Numbered from the stretch's first letter, positions 1-8,886 are shown. The stretch is 64,000 nt of DNA from Thioalkalivibrio sp. ALJ12 (GCF_000378305.1 NZ_KB899538.1:1458001-1522000), one strand, 5' to 3'. Notes: generated from the letters alone by a model not told the origin. A program made the numbers and translations.

Positions 1-53
1 TCTCCTCGTGAAAGTACGGTGGGAAGCTTAGTGCGTGGCGACTTAACAACAGC

Positions 54-776
54 TTAACAGGCGCGAGCCGAGGTTTCCGGGGCAGCCCGGATTTCGTTGC
101 AGGCTTCTCGTTTTTCGTTTCCCTGGGGCTCCGGGATGCGAAAAAGCGCAATGTCCGGTGCCGGCAGGTGGATCGCCCAGCCAAGATGCGCGGCGATCCA
201 GCGCAGGGTGTCGGGCCCGTAGAAGGCCACGTGGGTAGGGTCGCGGCGATAGTGCCAGCGATGAAAGGCCGCCGCGGGGGGCGGCCAGCCGGTCATGATC
301 GCAATCGTGCCGCCGGGGCGCAGAAGGGTGGCCATCTCGCCAAGGATGGCGATCGGGTCATGCAGGTGCTCGAGAACCTCGGTACAGGTGACGAGATCGA
401 AGCATGCACGGGCTTCGGGACGGTCAGGTGCGAATACGGGGTCATGGGTCTGCATGGAGTAGCCGCGCGCACACAGCATGTCCGCCAGTACCGGATGGGG
501 GCCGCAGCCCCAGTCCACGCCCTGCGCCGGTGGCGGGCAGTGCGCCTCCAGCGGTGCAAGCAGGCGGCCCAGAAACCGCCGATACCCGGGGTCGTCCGGC
601 CGGTTTTCGTGTGTCTGGTAGTACTCGCGCTCGAATGCGAGGGTGGGCCAGTAACGGTGCTTCAGGACAATCAGCGAGCAGCCCCTGCAGCGCTGGTAGT
701 CCCCGGGCGAAGGGTCGCGCACCCCGCGGCTGAAGAACGGGCGCAGAGGTGCGGTACACAGCGGGCAGCGGTCCAT
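54..776 (-). CDS. Class I SAM-dependent methyltransferase with N-terminal Cys cluster
   Basis: A 240-residue protein. Residues 4-33 hold two CxxC pairs (C4/C7, C30/C33) that look like a small zinc ribbon. A Rossmann methyltransferase fold follows: the glycine-rich SAM loop DWGCGPHP is near residue 90 and the acidic post-motif VTCTEVLEHLHDP near 130, typical of the Methyltransf_11/23 families. The substrate cannot be read. The start is three bases after the stop of the upstream peptidase gene on the same strand, so the two are probably co-transcribed. The zinc-ribbon plus methyltransferase layout resembles sugar or polyketide C-methyltransferases, but no sugar cluster is present. Confidence 0.75.
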   Translation of the reverse strand: MDRCPLCTAPLRPFFSRGVRDPSPGDYQRCRGCSLIVLKHRYWPTLAFEREYYQTHENRPDDPGYRRFLGRLLAPLEAHCPPPAQGVDWGCGPHPVLADMLCARGYSMQTHDPVFAPDRPEARACFDLVTCTEVLEHLHDPIAILGEMATLLRPGGTIAIMTGWPPPAAAFHRWHYRRDPTHVAFYGPDTLRWIAAHLGWAIHLPAPDIALFRIPEPQGNEKREACNEIRAAPETSARAC

Positions 777-779
777 GCG

Positions 780-1466
780 CTACCGCCGCAGGAAGCGGAA
801 CCAGGACGCGATGTTCAACAGGCTCATCAGGGACTGGGCGACGTAGGTGTAGGCCGCGGCCTTCAGGATGCGCTGGGCATGGGGATAGTCCGGCGGGTGC
901 AGGTAATTGCCCCGGCGCAGCATCGGCAGGGCGCGGCGAAAGCTCGCGTCGAACTCGGTGGGCAGGGTGACGAAGTGCACCAGCGCGGCGATCCCCATCG
1001 ACAGAATCCCGGCCAGGAAGAACAGGATGCCCGGTGCCGGATGCCGGGCGATCAGCGTGATGATGGGGATCGCGACCATTAGCCAGGCCCCGATCTGCTG
1101 TCCGTAGCGAGACAGGCAGACCAGGTTGCTGCGCATGCGCAGGGGCGGGTAGTCCTGAGCGTGCTGCACCGCGTGCCCGACCTCGTGCGCAGCCACCGTG
1201 ATCGCGGTGAGCGAGCGACCGTCGTGGTTGTCCTCCGACAGCCGCACCGCGCGATCGAAGGGATCGTAGTGGTCGCCATCGCGGGTGGATTCGACGCGCA
1301 CGTGATGCAGGCCATGGCGATCCAGAAGGTCACGCGCAAGCTCGGCGCCGGTCCCGTCGTAGCGGTCCTCCGGCTGGCTGTACTTCCTCATCGTCTGGCG
1401 TACCCACCAGCTCGGTGCCCAGGCCAGAAGCAGCACGAGCGGTGCGAGCAGAATCAGCAGTCGCAT
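780..1466 (-). CDS. Membrane-anchored neutral zinc metallopeptidase (YugP-like)
   Basis: A 228-residue protein with an N-terminal membrane segment (about residues 2-22) and the zinc-protease motif HEVGH at 94-98. Two or three more hydrophobic segments follow in the C-terminal half. The order TM, HExxH, TM pair and the stretch before the motif (LSEDNHDGRSLTAITVAAHE) match the Zn_peptidase_2/YugP family, whose substrate is not established. The two His and the catalytic Glu of HExxH are present, so it should be active. It is the first gene of a likely two-gene unit with the methyltransferase. Confidence 0.8.
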   Translation of the reverse strand: MRLLILLAPLVLLLAWAPSWWVRQTMRKYSQPEDRYDGTGAELARDLLDRHGLHHVRVESTRDGDHYDPFDRAVRLSEDNHDGRSLTAITVAAHEVGHAVQHAQDYPPLRMRSNLVCLSRYGQQIGAWLMVAIPIITLIARHPAPGILFFLAGILSMGIAALVHFVTLPTEFDASFRRALPMLRRGNYLHPPDYPHAQRILKAAAYTYVAQSLMSLLNIASWFRFLRR

Positions 1467-1538
1467 GCCTTCATCATGGCGCGACTTCCCCTTCGGGGGA
1501 AGTCGTCCGCGTGAATCCGTACACCGGCCCTGTCTCGC

Positions 1539-3842
1539 TCAGTCCTCGGCCTCGTCGTAATCGCCCTTGTGCTTCGGATTGGGGCGGGCCCGCTGGTCTT
1601 TCGAGTAGTCGCGACCGTCGTCGGTGTCTTCACCCTGCTCCTGGCTGAGACGCAGGTGCGCGGGCGGAGCGCTGCCGTCCTTTTCCTGACCGAAGTAGAT
1701 GGTCTGATGCGGGAACGGGATCTCGATACCGGCGGCGTCGAAGTGCTTCTTCACCAGGCGGTTGAACGCGCGGCCCAGGCCAAACTGCGTACCGGGCAGC
1801 GCCTTGATGCGGATGCGCACGTTGACCGAGCTGTCGGCCAGCGCAGTCACGCCGTGTACCTCCATCTCGTCGAGGATGTTCGGACCCTGGTCCGGATCTT
1901 CCTTGAGTTCCTCGAAGGCCTCTCGCAGGCGCACGATCACTTCGTCGATGTCCTCGCGATAGGCCACGCCGTACTCGCCCACGTGATAGCCATACTCGCG
2001 CATGTAGTTGGAGACGGCATCCACCGACGAGAACGGGATCAGGTGATAGGTGCCGGACAGGTCACGCAGGCCCATGGAACGGATCGTGAGCTTCTCGACC
2101 ACGCCGGTCATGCCGGCCACCGTGACCACGTCCCCGGTGTTGATGGCTTTCTCCAGCTGGATGAACACCCCGGTGATGATGTCCTGCACCAGCTTTTGTG
2201 CGCCGAAGCCAACCGCCAGGCCGAGCACGCCGGCGCCGGCCAGCAGCGGGCCGATATTCACGCCAATCTCGGCCAGCACGATCATGGCGGTCATCACGGC
2301 CAGCACGACGGCGACCGCATTGCGGAACAGGGTCAGCAGGGTCTTCTCGCGCGCCCCGGGCTCGCCCTCGCCGGTATTCGGGCTCAGGCGGTGTTCGATC
2401 CAGCTGGCGAACACGAGCCAGATGGCCAGGGCACCGATCAGGATCAGGGCGACCGAGATCGCAGTGCCGAGCACGTACATGCCCGTATCGGAGGCAATCC
2501 AGGCGCCGAGATTGAACGCGCCCCAGGCATCTGCGATCACTGCCAGCACGATGAGCAGGATCACCAGGCGCATCGTCTTCAGCGCCTTGGGGATGTACGA
2601 GTTCAGGCGTGCCTCGAGCATCGGGAACTTCATGCGAGTCTCGTCCGGAACCCGGATCTCGCGGCCGATGATCTGGCTGAGCACGTTGGCGACAAAGACC
2701 CCGATGAATGCGGCCAGTACCGTCTGTCCGGTGGCCTTGGCCATGAAGGGCAGGGCATCTTCCGGGCGGGTGATGCTGACGATTGCCAGGGTCAGGAAGT
2801 AGATCAGCGCGATCCAGTGCCAGGCGTTCGCCAGGAAGGTCAGCGTCATGCGCGTGAAGGCGAATCCGGCACGATTGGCGACCAGGATCAGGCGGTCATG
2901 CACGCGCTGGCGGTTCTGCAGGATGATGACCGCCGCGTAGAGGAAAGCGGTCAGCATGACCAGCAGCCCCAGCGAGCGCCCGGCCTCGCTGGAGAGATGA
3001 TTGTTGGCCAGCGGCACCAGCAGCAGCAGGCCGTAGCCGATGTACGTGACCAGGCGTGCCAGCCAGGCATTCCAGTAGGCGGCCTCGTCGCCGGCCATGG
3101 GCAGCAGCCGCAGGCCCCGGTAGCGCGTGGCGAAGATCAGGCGCAGGGCCGCCTTGGTGACCTCGATCAGCAGGAAGGCGTTGAGGAACAGCGAGTGCCG
3201 CGTCAGCATCTCTCCGGACTCCCCGAGCACAAAGAGCGCGAGGCCATAACCCCCGACCCAGGCCAGGATCACGATCAGGAAATCGATCAGCGCGGCCAGG
3301 AGTACGGCGGGGAGTGCGCGCAGCAGGTGGTACTGCTCCGGCGAATTGATCACCCAGCGGTCCAGCGCCGCAAACATCGGGCTGCCAAGACGCCGCAGGA
3401 TCAGGAAGGCGGCGATCGTCAGGACAATCAGGATCGCCAGGTCCAGCACCCCCGCGCCGAATACCACCGGGTCGATCGAGCTCAGCTTGTCGCCAATATC
3501 CACGGCGATCTCGTTCAGGGCCCGAATCTCCTGCACTGTGCCTTCGGCCAGCGATTGGGTGAACTGGGCGATCTGGCGCGGGATCGACGTGAGTTCGTCG
3601 GTGTCGACCGCCGCCTCATCGTCTGCCGTACTCTCGTCGTCCCCGGTACGTTCGGCCCGCAGTGTCTCGAGCAGGCGTTCGCGTGCCTCTTCGTTCTCCA
3701 GTGCCTCGATCAGCGCGTCATGCAGATCACCTCCATCGCCACCCTCCTGGGCCTGAACGGTCCCCAGGGGCATGAGCAGCAACAGCGAGAAGAGGGTGAG
3801 GAGGAGGAAGAAGGGGCGACGCAAAAAGCGGCTGGGGGACAC
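1539..3842 (-). CDS. Large MscS-family mechanosensitive channel
   Basis: A 767-residue protein from the GTG at 3842, which has a GAGG about 9 bases upstream and begins directly with a signal-like segment ending in VQA. A start further upstream (3953) would put about 37 arginine-rich residues before the signal and is less likely. A low-complexity acidic periplasmic region (EEARERLLETLRAER) is followed by about ten hydrophobic segments. The last is the glycine/alanine-rich MscS pore helix (GPLLAGAGVLGLAVGFGAQK), then the beta domain and an acidic, lysine-rich tail. It is expected in the inner membrane, releasing osmolytes under hypo-osmotic stress, which suits a halophile. Confidence 0.85.
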   Translation of the reverse strand: MSPSRFLRRPFFLLLTLFSLLLLMPLGTVQAQEGGDGGDLHDALIEALENEEARERLLETLRAERTGDDESTADDEAAVDTDELTSIPRQIAQFTQSLAEGTVQEIRALNEIAVDIGDKLSSIDPVVFGAGVLDLAILIVLTIAAFLILRRLGSPMFAALDRWVINSPEQYHLLRALPAVLLAALIDFLIVILAWVGGYGLALFVLGESGEMLTRHSLFLNAFLLIEVTKAALRLIFATRYRGLRLLPMAGDEAAYWNAWLARLVTYIGYGLLLLVPLANNHLSSEAGRSLGLLVMLTAFLYAAVIILQNRQRVHDRLILVANRAGFAFTRMTLTFLANAWHWIALIYFLTLAIVSITRPEDALPFMAKATGQTVLAAFIGVFVANVLSQIIGREIRVPDETRMKFPMLEARLNSYIPKALKTMRLVILLIVLAVIADAWGAFNLGAWIASDTGMYVLGTAISVALILIGALAIWLVFASWIEHRLSPNTGEGEPGAREKTLLTLFRNAVAVVLAVMTAMIVLAEIGVNIGPLLAGAGVLGLAVGFGAQKLVQDIITGVFIQLEKAINTGDVVTVAGMTGVVEKLTIRSMGLRDLSGTYHLIPFSSVDAVSNYMREYGYHVGEYGVAYREDIDEVIVRLREAFEELKEDPDQGPNILDEMEVHGVTALADSSVNVRIRIKALPGTQFGLGRAFNRLVKKHFDAAGIEIPFPHQTIYFGQEKDGSAPPAHLRLSQEQGEDTDDGRDYSKDQRARPNPKHKGDYDEAED

Positions 3843-3975
3843 GGGCGGACCTCGGGTTTGGACGGGGTTCGCGGGTCGCCAGGAGGACGCCAGTGCGAGC
3901 ATCCGTGCGACAGCGGAGGAACGTAGTCTAGGGAAACACCAGGGCATTTTCACGCCCGTGGAGCGAGCGCAGGGG

Positions 3976-4698
3976 CTATTCCAGCAGCATGGGGTCCAGC
4001 CAGGCGATGCCCAGCTGGTTCATCTGGCGCTCGATCCAGGCGATCCGCTGGCTGAGGCGCGGGCCGGGGTTGACCGGGTTGTAGCTGCCCGGGCTGGGGA
4101 GGATCGCGGCCAGGCGTGCGGACTGGTGGCGGTCCAGTTCGCGCGCGGATACGCCAAAGTAGTGCTGGGCGGCGTGCTCGATCCCGTAGATGCCCGGACC
4201 CCACTCGGCCAGGTTCAGGTAGACCTCGAAGATGCGGCGCTTGGGCCAGATGGTTTCCATACCGGCCGTGAATCCGGCCTCCAGCGTTTTGCGGACCCAG
4301 GAGCGCTTGTGCCACAGGAACAGGTTTTTGGCCGTTTGCTGGCTGATGGTGCTGGCCCCGCGCAGGCGTTGGCCGTGCAGCATGTGGTCGTCTACCGCCT
4401 GGCGCATGGAGCCCCAGTCAAAGCCGCGATGTACCGGAAAGTGCTGGTCTTCCGCTGCGATCACGGCCAGCATCAGGTGACGCGGAAGGTCGTCCAGGCG
4501 CTGCCATTCCGGCCGTAGGCGGGATGCGGTCTGCCAGTCCGTGGCGACGACCATGGCCATGCCATAGGGCGGGTTGACCTTGGCGAACAGCACGATCAGG
4601 CCGAGCGCGAATGTGACCGCGAGTGTGAGCGTCCCGGCCAGCAGCCAGGTCAGTGCGCGTAGCAGACGGGTAATCGGTCCGCGTCGTCGACGGGCCAT
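3976..4698 (-). CDS. mtgA: Monofunctional biosynthetic peptidoglycan transglycosylase
   Basis: A 240-residue enzyme from the ATG at 4698, chosen because MARRRRG directly precedes the membrane anchor (about residues 12-40), as in other MtgA proteins. The upstream codons are not family-like. GT51 landmarks are clear: AAEDQHFPVHRGFDW with the catalytic Glu, RGASTISQQTAKNLFL, and later EVYLNLAEWGPGIYGIE. There is no transpeptidase domain. It polymerises lipid II into glycan strands on the periplasmic face of the inner membrane. It lies between mscS and a divergent small gene. Confidence 0.93.
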   Translation of the reverse strand: MARRRRGPITRLLRALTWLLAGTLTLAVTFALGLIVLFAKVNPPYGMAMVVATDWQTASRLRPEWQRLDDLPRHLMLAVIAAEDQHFPVHRGFDWGSMRQAVDDHMLHGQRLRGASTISQQTAKNLFLWHKRSWVRKTLEAGFTAGMETIWPKRRIFEVYLNLAEWGPGIYGIEHAAQHYFGVSARELDRHQSARLAAILPSPGSYNPVNPGPRLSQRIAWIERQMNQLGIAWLDPMLLE

Positions 4699-4954
4699 CA
4701 GTGCCACCCTGCGTGTAAGTGCAGTCCCATATTCATCGAGGTCAAGAATACCTCGACTCGCGGTTCGATCGCGTATCCCGTCGGTGTGGTCTGATACGGT
4801 TGGGTCCAGTAACGATGCAGACCCCATCTTGACCGACGGGGAAACTCGTTCCTGGTTGAACTGTTTCCGTCATGCGTGGCCCAACCACGTAAGCCTAAGC
4901 CGCCGTTCGGCCTGGCGATACCATCCGATCCACACGAACAAGAAGGAGAGACCC

Positions 4955-5284
4955 ATGGACGTGATGCCCTATCGGTATACCACCCCCAGTGGAGAGGCCG
5001 TTTCCTTCGAGTTTCGTTTGCATCCCGAGACCGGGTCCGCCGTGCGTGTCCAGCAGTTGCTGGACCGGCTGGTCGAGACCCTGGATCACGAGATTGCACT
5101 GCTGGGCGACACCTGCAATGGAGATGTGCTGCAGGCGCTGGCAATGGCGCTCGCCGTGCGCACCGACATGATCCCGGCACATCCGGAGATGACCCGCGAT
5201 CTGGCGCGCGACGTGGTAGAACGTGCGTTGGGCTCGCTGCCGGAGGCCGAATATCAATACCTGGGCCCGGTCGGCCATGCCTGA
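4955..5284 (+). CDS. Small conserved-looking hypothetical protein
   Basis: A 109-residue acidic, soluble, mostly helical protein that I do not recognise. The ATG at 4955 has a strong Shine-Dalgarno (AAGGAG, 4944-4949). It begins with a beta-like segment (YRYTTPSGEAVSFEF), followed by helices, including one with a single Cys (GDTCNGDVLQALAMALAVR). Its stop overlaps the start of the DCC-family gene by 8 bases, so the two are translationally coupled and probably work in the same process. There is no signal peptide and no metal motif. Confidence 0.7.
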   Translation: MDVMPYRYTTPSGEAVSFEFRLHPETGSAVRVQQLLDRLVETLDHEIALLGDTCNGDVLQALAMALAVRTDMIPAHPEMTRDLARDVVERALGSLPEAEYQYLGPVGHA

Positions 5285-5672
5285 CCATTCGTTATCCGGG
5301 CGGCGCCCCATCGTCTTTTTCGATGGCGGCTGCCCACTTTGTCGGCGCGAGATCGGCCACTACCGGCGGCTGGACAAGGCCGGTCGCGTGGACTGGCAGG
5401 ATATCCACGCCGACGCGGCACCCTTGAAGGCGTGGCGCATCGACTGGGATGCGGCGATGCGGCGTATGCATGTGGTCGACGCCCAGGGACAGATCCACAG
5501 TGGGGCCTGGGCGTTTGTCGTCGTCTGGCGGCATTTGCCGTACTACCGCTTGCTGGGGCGGGTGCTGTCGCGCGTGCCGCCCGTGGTGCGCCTGATGGAT
5601 CGGGTCTATAACGGGTTTGCGCGTCGACGCTGGCGGTCGCGCTGTGGTGACGGGCTCTGCCGCCCCGATTAG
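5277..5672 (+). CDS. DCC-family thiol-disulfide oxidoreductase-like protein (DUF393)
   Basis: A 131-residue protein from the ATG at 5277, which overlaps the previous gene. The family signature FFDGGCPLCRREI sits at about residues 14-26, giving the D-x-x-C-x-x-C arrangement that names the DCC family. The C-terminal half has the usual WAFVVVWRHLPYYRLLG and LMDRVYNGFARRR segments. The family is predicted to have a thioredoxin-like fold, but its substrates are poorly known. The CxxC is intact, so a redox role is plausible. Confidence 0.85.
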   Translation: MPDHSLSGRRPIVFFDGGCPLCRREIGHYRRLDKAGRVDWQDIHADAAPLKAWRIDWDAAMRRMHVVDAQGQIHSGAWAFVVVWRHLPYYRLLGRVLSRVPPVVRLMDRVYNGFARRRWRSRCGDGLCRPD

Positions 5673-5737
5673 TCCGGCGGCGGTGATGGCTCTGCATGGT
5701 GGAGTCGCGCGGTGGTGTAGCGGAGGAAATCGGAACT

Positions 5738-6313
5738 GTGAAACGGCTGCTGCTTGGGCTGGCCCTGGTAGTGGGGTGTCTGTTTGGCACACCGGTTTGG
5801 GCGGACGAACTGGCTGCGGAGCACGTCATTGTTGCTCAGTTGCAGGAGCCCCACCGGATCCTGTTAATACGGCATGCCGCGGCGCCAGGTATCGGGGACC
5901 CTCCGGGTTTCGATCTCGAGGACTGCACAACCCAGCGCAACCTCTCCGAGTTGGGCCGTGACCAGGCGCGCGAGCTTGGTGAACGTCTGCGCGCCGCCGG
6001 ACTGGCCGAGATCCGCGTATTTGCCGGCCCGTGGTGCCGCAATGCGGATACGGCGCGCCTGCTGGGCTACGGCGAGCCGGAGATCCTCGATGCGCTGGGC
6101 TCGATCTTCCGCACCAATGAACCCGACCGGGAGCGCCGCATGCGTGCCTGGCACCAGCATCTTGCGGAGGCATTTGCGCGCGATGCGGGGCCGGCGGTGT
6201 ATGTCACGCATCGTGCGAACATCATGGAACTGTCCGGTCGCAGTATCGGCGCGGGCGACATGCTGGTAGTGGAGATCGATGCCGAGGGTGGCGCCCGGCC
6301 CGTCGCCAACTGA
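5738..6313 (+). CDS. Exported histidine-phosphatase-superfamily protein
   Basis: A 191-residue protein from the GTG at 5738, chosen because it starts the signal peptide (KRLLLGLALVVGCLFGTPVWA) and has GGAGG at 5722-5726. The mature part carries the phosphohistidine motif LLIRHAAAPG, then QRNLSELGRDQARELGERL, RVFAGPWCRNADTARLL and a C-terminal VTHRAN, which supplies the second catalytic His. These fit the phosphoglycerate-mutase/SixA-like fold acting in the periplasm. The substrate is unknown. It ends about 25 bases from a convergent gene. Confidence 0.8.
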   Translation: MKRLLLGLALVVGCLFGTPVWADELAAEHVIVAQLQEPHRILLIRHAAAPGIGDPPGFDLEDCTTQRNLSELGRDQARELGERLRAAGLAEIRVFAGPWCRNADTARLLGYGEPEILDALGSIFRTNEPDRERRMRAWHQHLAEAFARDAGPAVYVTHRANIMELSGRSIGAGDMLVVEIDAEGGARPVAN

Positions 6314-6338
6314 AAAGGCCGGCTCCGGCTCGGGGCCG

Positions 6339-7622
6339 CTACATGTACGGCCCGATGATGCGCGCGATCCAGCCGTAGATGCGGTATTTCCAGGGCCGGT
6401 TTTCCCAGGCCTCGATCGTCATCCGCTCGGCCTCGGCCTTGTCTTCCTCGATCAGTTCCCGGATCGAGCGGGCGAAGTCTTCGTCATAGATGTTCAGATT
6501 GGTTTCGTCGTTCAGGCGGAATGAGCGGTTGTGCAGATTGGCCGAGCCGATGCTGGCCCAGCGGTCGTCCACGCTCATCAGCTTGGAGTGATACATCCGC
6601 GGGTGGTATTCGTGCAGCTCGACCCCGGCCTCCAGCATGGGCCTCCAGCGATTCACGGAGGCATGTCGTACGAAACCGTGGTTGATGCTGTCGCCCGGCA
6701 TGAGCACGCGGATTCGAACGCCGCGGTCGGCCGCGTCGGTCAGCGCATCGAGAAAGTCCGGGTCGGGATAGAAGTACGCCGTCGCAATGGTCACCTGGTC
6801 CTCGGCTGCTGCCAGGGCATGCAGGAACATCTTGCGAATGCGATGACGGCCCTCGCGCGGGGCGCTGTTGACGACCTGCGCATCCAGCTCACCTTCGGCC
6901 TCGAGTTCCGGGTAATACGCATCGCCCAGCTTCAGTTCGCCTTTGGCATCCAGCCAGGTCTCCATGAATGCCGCCTGCAAGTTGCCCACAACGGGCCCGG
7001 TGACACGGAAGTGGTTGTCGCGGTAGGGCTCGTGGTCCTCGGCGGGCACCCAGGTGTCCGCGATGTTCGCGCCGCCGATGAATCCGGTTCTGCCGTCCAC
7101 CACCAGAATTTTTCGATGCGTACGGTGGTTGAAACGTGACATCTGATACCAGGAGGGCTCGCGCCAGCGCACGACTTCCGCGCCGGCTCCGGTCATGCGG
7201 TCGAACTTTTCCTGATCCGCGAGCACGGAGCCCACGTAGTCGATCACCACATGAACCTTGACCCCGCGCTCCGCCGCGCGTGCGAAGGCCTCGGCGAAGC
7301 GGGCGGCCTGCTCGCCCCAGAACTCGTATACCTCGAAGGTAACCGTCTGTTCAGCGCCTTCGATGGCCTCGATCTTGGCGTCGTAGATGGCCTCGCCGTC
7401 GCGCAGCAGCTCCAGCGCGTTGCCGGAGACAATCGGCTGCTGCAGCGTGAGCCCCATTCCGCGGCGAAATGCACTGTCCGAGGTGCCGTAGTCGATGGCC
7501 ACCGGGGCCTTCACTCGGTCGGGTTTCGGGAGGAGGTTGAACAGGGCAACGTTTGCCAGCACGAAGGCGAGCGCGACGCCCAGGAGGATACCGACAGGGA
7601 TGCCGATGATGCGGCGGCGCAT
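6339..7622 (-). CDS. Phospholipase D-like protein, cardiolipin synthase type
   Basis: A 427-residue protein with one N-terminal membrane anchor (about residues 6-30) and two PLD catalytic motifs: HRTHRKILVVDGRTGFIGG and YHSKLMSVDDRWASIGSAN. Both HxK cores are intact, and each is followed by the usual D and G-G/S-N elements. This architecture matches ClsB/ClsC-type synthases, which condense phosphatidylglycerol with another phospholipid to form cardiolipin. Membership of the PLD superfamily is certain, but the choice among ClsA, ClsB and ClsC is not. It is divergent from the cytosine-deaminase-like gene. Confidence 0.85.
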   Translation of the reverse strand: MRRRIIGIPVGILLGVALAFVLANVALFNLLPKPDRVKAPVAIDYGTSDSAFRRGMGLTLQQPIVSGNALELLRDGEAIYDAKIEAIEGAEQTVTFEVYEFWGEQAARFAEAFARAAERGVKVHVVIDYVGSVLADQEKFDRMTGAGAEVVRWREPSWYQMSRFNHRTHRKILVVDGRTGFIGGANIADTWVPAEDHEPYRDNHFRVTGPVVGNLQAAFMETWLDAKGELKLGDAYYPELEAEGELDAQVVNSAPREGRHRIRKMFLHALAAAEDQVTIATAYFYPDPDFLDALTDAADRGVRIRVLMPGDSINHGFVRHASVNRWRPMLEAGVELHEYHPRMYHSKLMSVDDRWASIGSANLHNRSFRLNDETNLNIYDEDFARSIRELIEEDKAEAERMTIEAWENRPWKYRIYGWIARIIGPYM

Positions 7623-7731
7623 GGAAAGTCTCTCGTATCGAGCCCGTCAAGGGGAGGGTGGTTGGCGCCGAATTCGCACCTCAGTCCATGAGTCTACACA
7701 ATCAGTTCTCGAACAAACCCGGACGAATGTC

Positions 7732-8172
7732 ATGAATCCTTTTCTGGAAGCAGCCCTGGACGAGGCACGAACCGGCTGGGATGAAGGGGGTATCCCGATC
7801 GGTTCGGTCATCGAGCACGGCGGGCGCATCGTCGGCCGCGGACACAATCGGCGGGTGCAAAACGGCAGCGCCATCCTGCATGCCGAGATGGATGCCCTGG
7901 AGAACGCCGGACGCCAGGCGGCGAGCATCTACCGCGAGTGCACGCTCTACACGACGCTCTCGCCCTGTGCGATGTGCAGCGGGGCGATCGTGCTGTACGG
8001 CATCCCGCGTGTGGTGGTCGGGGAAAACGCCACCTTCATGGGAGAGGAGGACTGGCTGCGTTCGCACGGCGTGCAGGTCGATGTGTTGCAGGACGCCGCC
8101 TGCCAGGAGCTGATGGCCGCGTTTATCGAACGACACCCGGACCTCTGGCACGAGGATATCGGTTGCGAATAG
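7732..8172 (+). CDS. Zinc nucleobase deaminase, resembling yeast cytosine deaminase Fcy1
   Basis: A 146-residue protein with the cytidine-deaminase-fold motifs HAEMDAL (zinc His and catalytic Glu) and TTLSPCAMCSGAI (two zinc Cys). From memory, the flanking sequences EGGIPIGS, GRGHNRR, GSAILHAE, LYGIPRVVVGEN and the C-terminal W-x-EDIG closely parallel yeast Fcy1 rather than bacterial TadA, CodA or guanine deaminases. I infer it converts cytosine to uracil, or a related base. The start is the ATG at 7732, and there is no good Shine-Dalgarno. A complementation or substrate assay would decide function. Confidence 0.8.
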   Translation: MNPFLEAALDEARTGWDEGGIPIGSVIEHGGRIVGRGHNRRVQNGSAILHAEMDALENAGRQAASIYRECTLYTTLSPCAMCSGAIVLYGIPRVVVGENATFMGEEDWLRSHGVQVDVLQDAACQELMAAFIERHPDLWHEDIGCE

Positions 8173-8298
8173 GGCCGGTTTGACCGGAACACCCTTGCTG
8201 GCGGGCGGATCGTGCTTGCCGCACCGGACAAGACAGCGACATGGGGCGGGCGCCCGGGGAGCGCCTCATGGCGCCCTTCACGGAAAACACCAGTGTTC

Positions 8299-8314
8299 TG
8301 GCATGGTCGCTGCT
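8299..8314 (+). promoter_or_regulatory. Sigma54 (RpoN) promoter before the Ala/Gln-rich gene
   Basis: TGGCATGGTCGCTGCT has the invariant -24 GG and -12 GC exactly 10 bases apart. The -24 and -12 blocks (TGGCATG, CTGCT) are identical to those of the promoter I assign to flgA. Transcription would start near 8325, 25 bases before the ATG at 8350. Confidence 0.6.
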
Positions 8315-8349
8315 TGGGTGCCGGGTGCAACGAAAACCGGGAGCACCTC

Positions 8350-8850
8350 ATGATCGACGGCATCGGAATGAATCAGGCGGCGCTGGCGCGGCCGGTCCAT
8401 TCGGCGCAAAGCCCGAACAACGCCGGGCAGGCTGGCCACCGACCGGCGCAGGCCGGGCAGGCCGGGCAGGCTGGGCAGGCGGCGCACGCACAGCCGGCAC
8501 AGCAGGCCCAGGCCGCCACGCAAGCGCAGGCGAACGGTCAGGTCAATGGACAGGGCGCGGCCGTCTCGACTTCCCCACATGTGGCCCAGCCGGCGTCCAC
8601 CACACAGGCCCCGTCGGCACACGAGGCGGCATTCGCGCCCCAGGGCCTTAATGCGACGCCGCCGACGCAGGCCACCGCGATGCCGCTGGCCGGCGGCCAG
8701 GTCAACGGGGCCCCGCAGGCCGACGATGCCCCCCAGATGGACGCCGATCCGGACGACGAAGCGGACATGGGCCAGACCTTCATGCCCGACGGCTCGGTGC
8801 AGTCCAACTCCAACGAGCACCTCGGATCGCACTTTGACCTGCAGGCGTGA
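8350..8850 (+). CDS. Low-complexity Ala/Gln/Pro-rich protein with acidic tail
   Basis: A 166-residue protein with no recognisable domain. After a short N-terminus (MIDGIGMNQAAL) it is dominated by Ala, Gln, Gly and Pro, including AGQ tandem units near residues 35-44. The C-terminus is acidic (DDAPQMDADPDDEADMGQTF) and ends in a region with SNSNEHLGSHFDLQA. There is no signal peptide. The composition suggests an intrinsically disordered protein. Position and promoter tie it to the sigma54 regulon, which in this window otherwise drives flagellar genes. The reading frame is supported by start context and codon use, not by homology. Confidence 0.6.
   Translation: MIDGIGMNQAALARPVHSAQSPNNAGQAGHRPAQAGQAGQAGQAAHAQPAQQAQAATQAQANGQVNGQGAAVSTSPHVAQPASTTQAPSAHEAAFAPQGLNATPPTQATAMPLAGGQVNGAPQADDAPQMDADPDDEADMGQTFMPDGSVQSNSNEHLGSHFDLQA
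8452..8478 (+). repeat. In-frame 9-bp tandem repeat (AGQ units)
   Basis: Three consecutive 9-base units (GCCGGGCAG twice, then GCTGGGCAG) encode Ala-Gly-Gln. Related copies lie just upstream. The unit length is a multiple of three, so slippage would change repeat number without a frameshift. Confidence 0.75.
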
Positions 8851-8886
8851 AGCCTGGGCGCAGATCTGCGGTCTTGTGGGTCGGCT

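Noticed and set aside
1569-3926. Long open frame antisense to mscS
   Set aside because: It mirrors the codon bias of the real gene, is rich in His/Gln/Asp with no domain, and the opposite strand encodes a clear MscS channel.
8448-8481. Short direct repeats that might suggest a CRISPR array
   Set aside because: The 9-base units are contiguous with no spacers and encode AGQ in frame.
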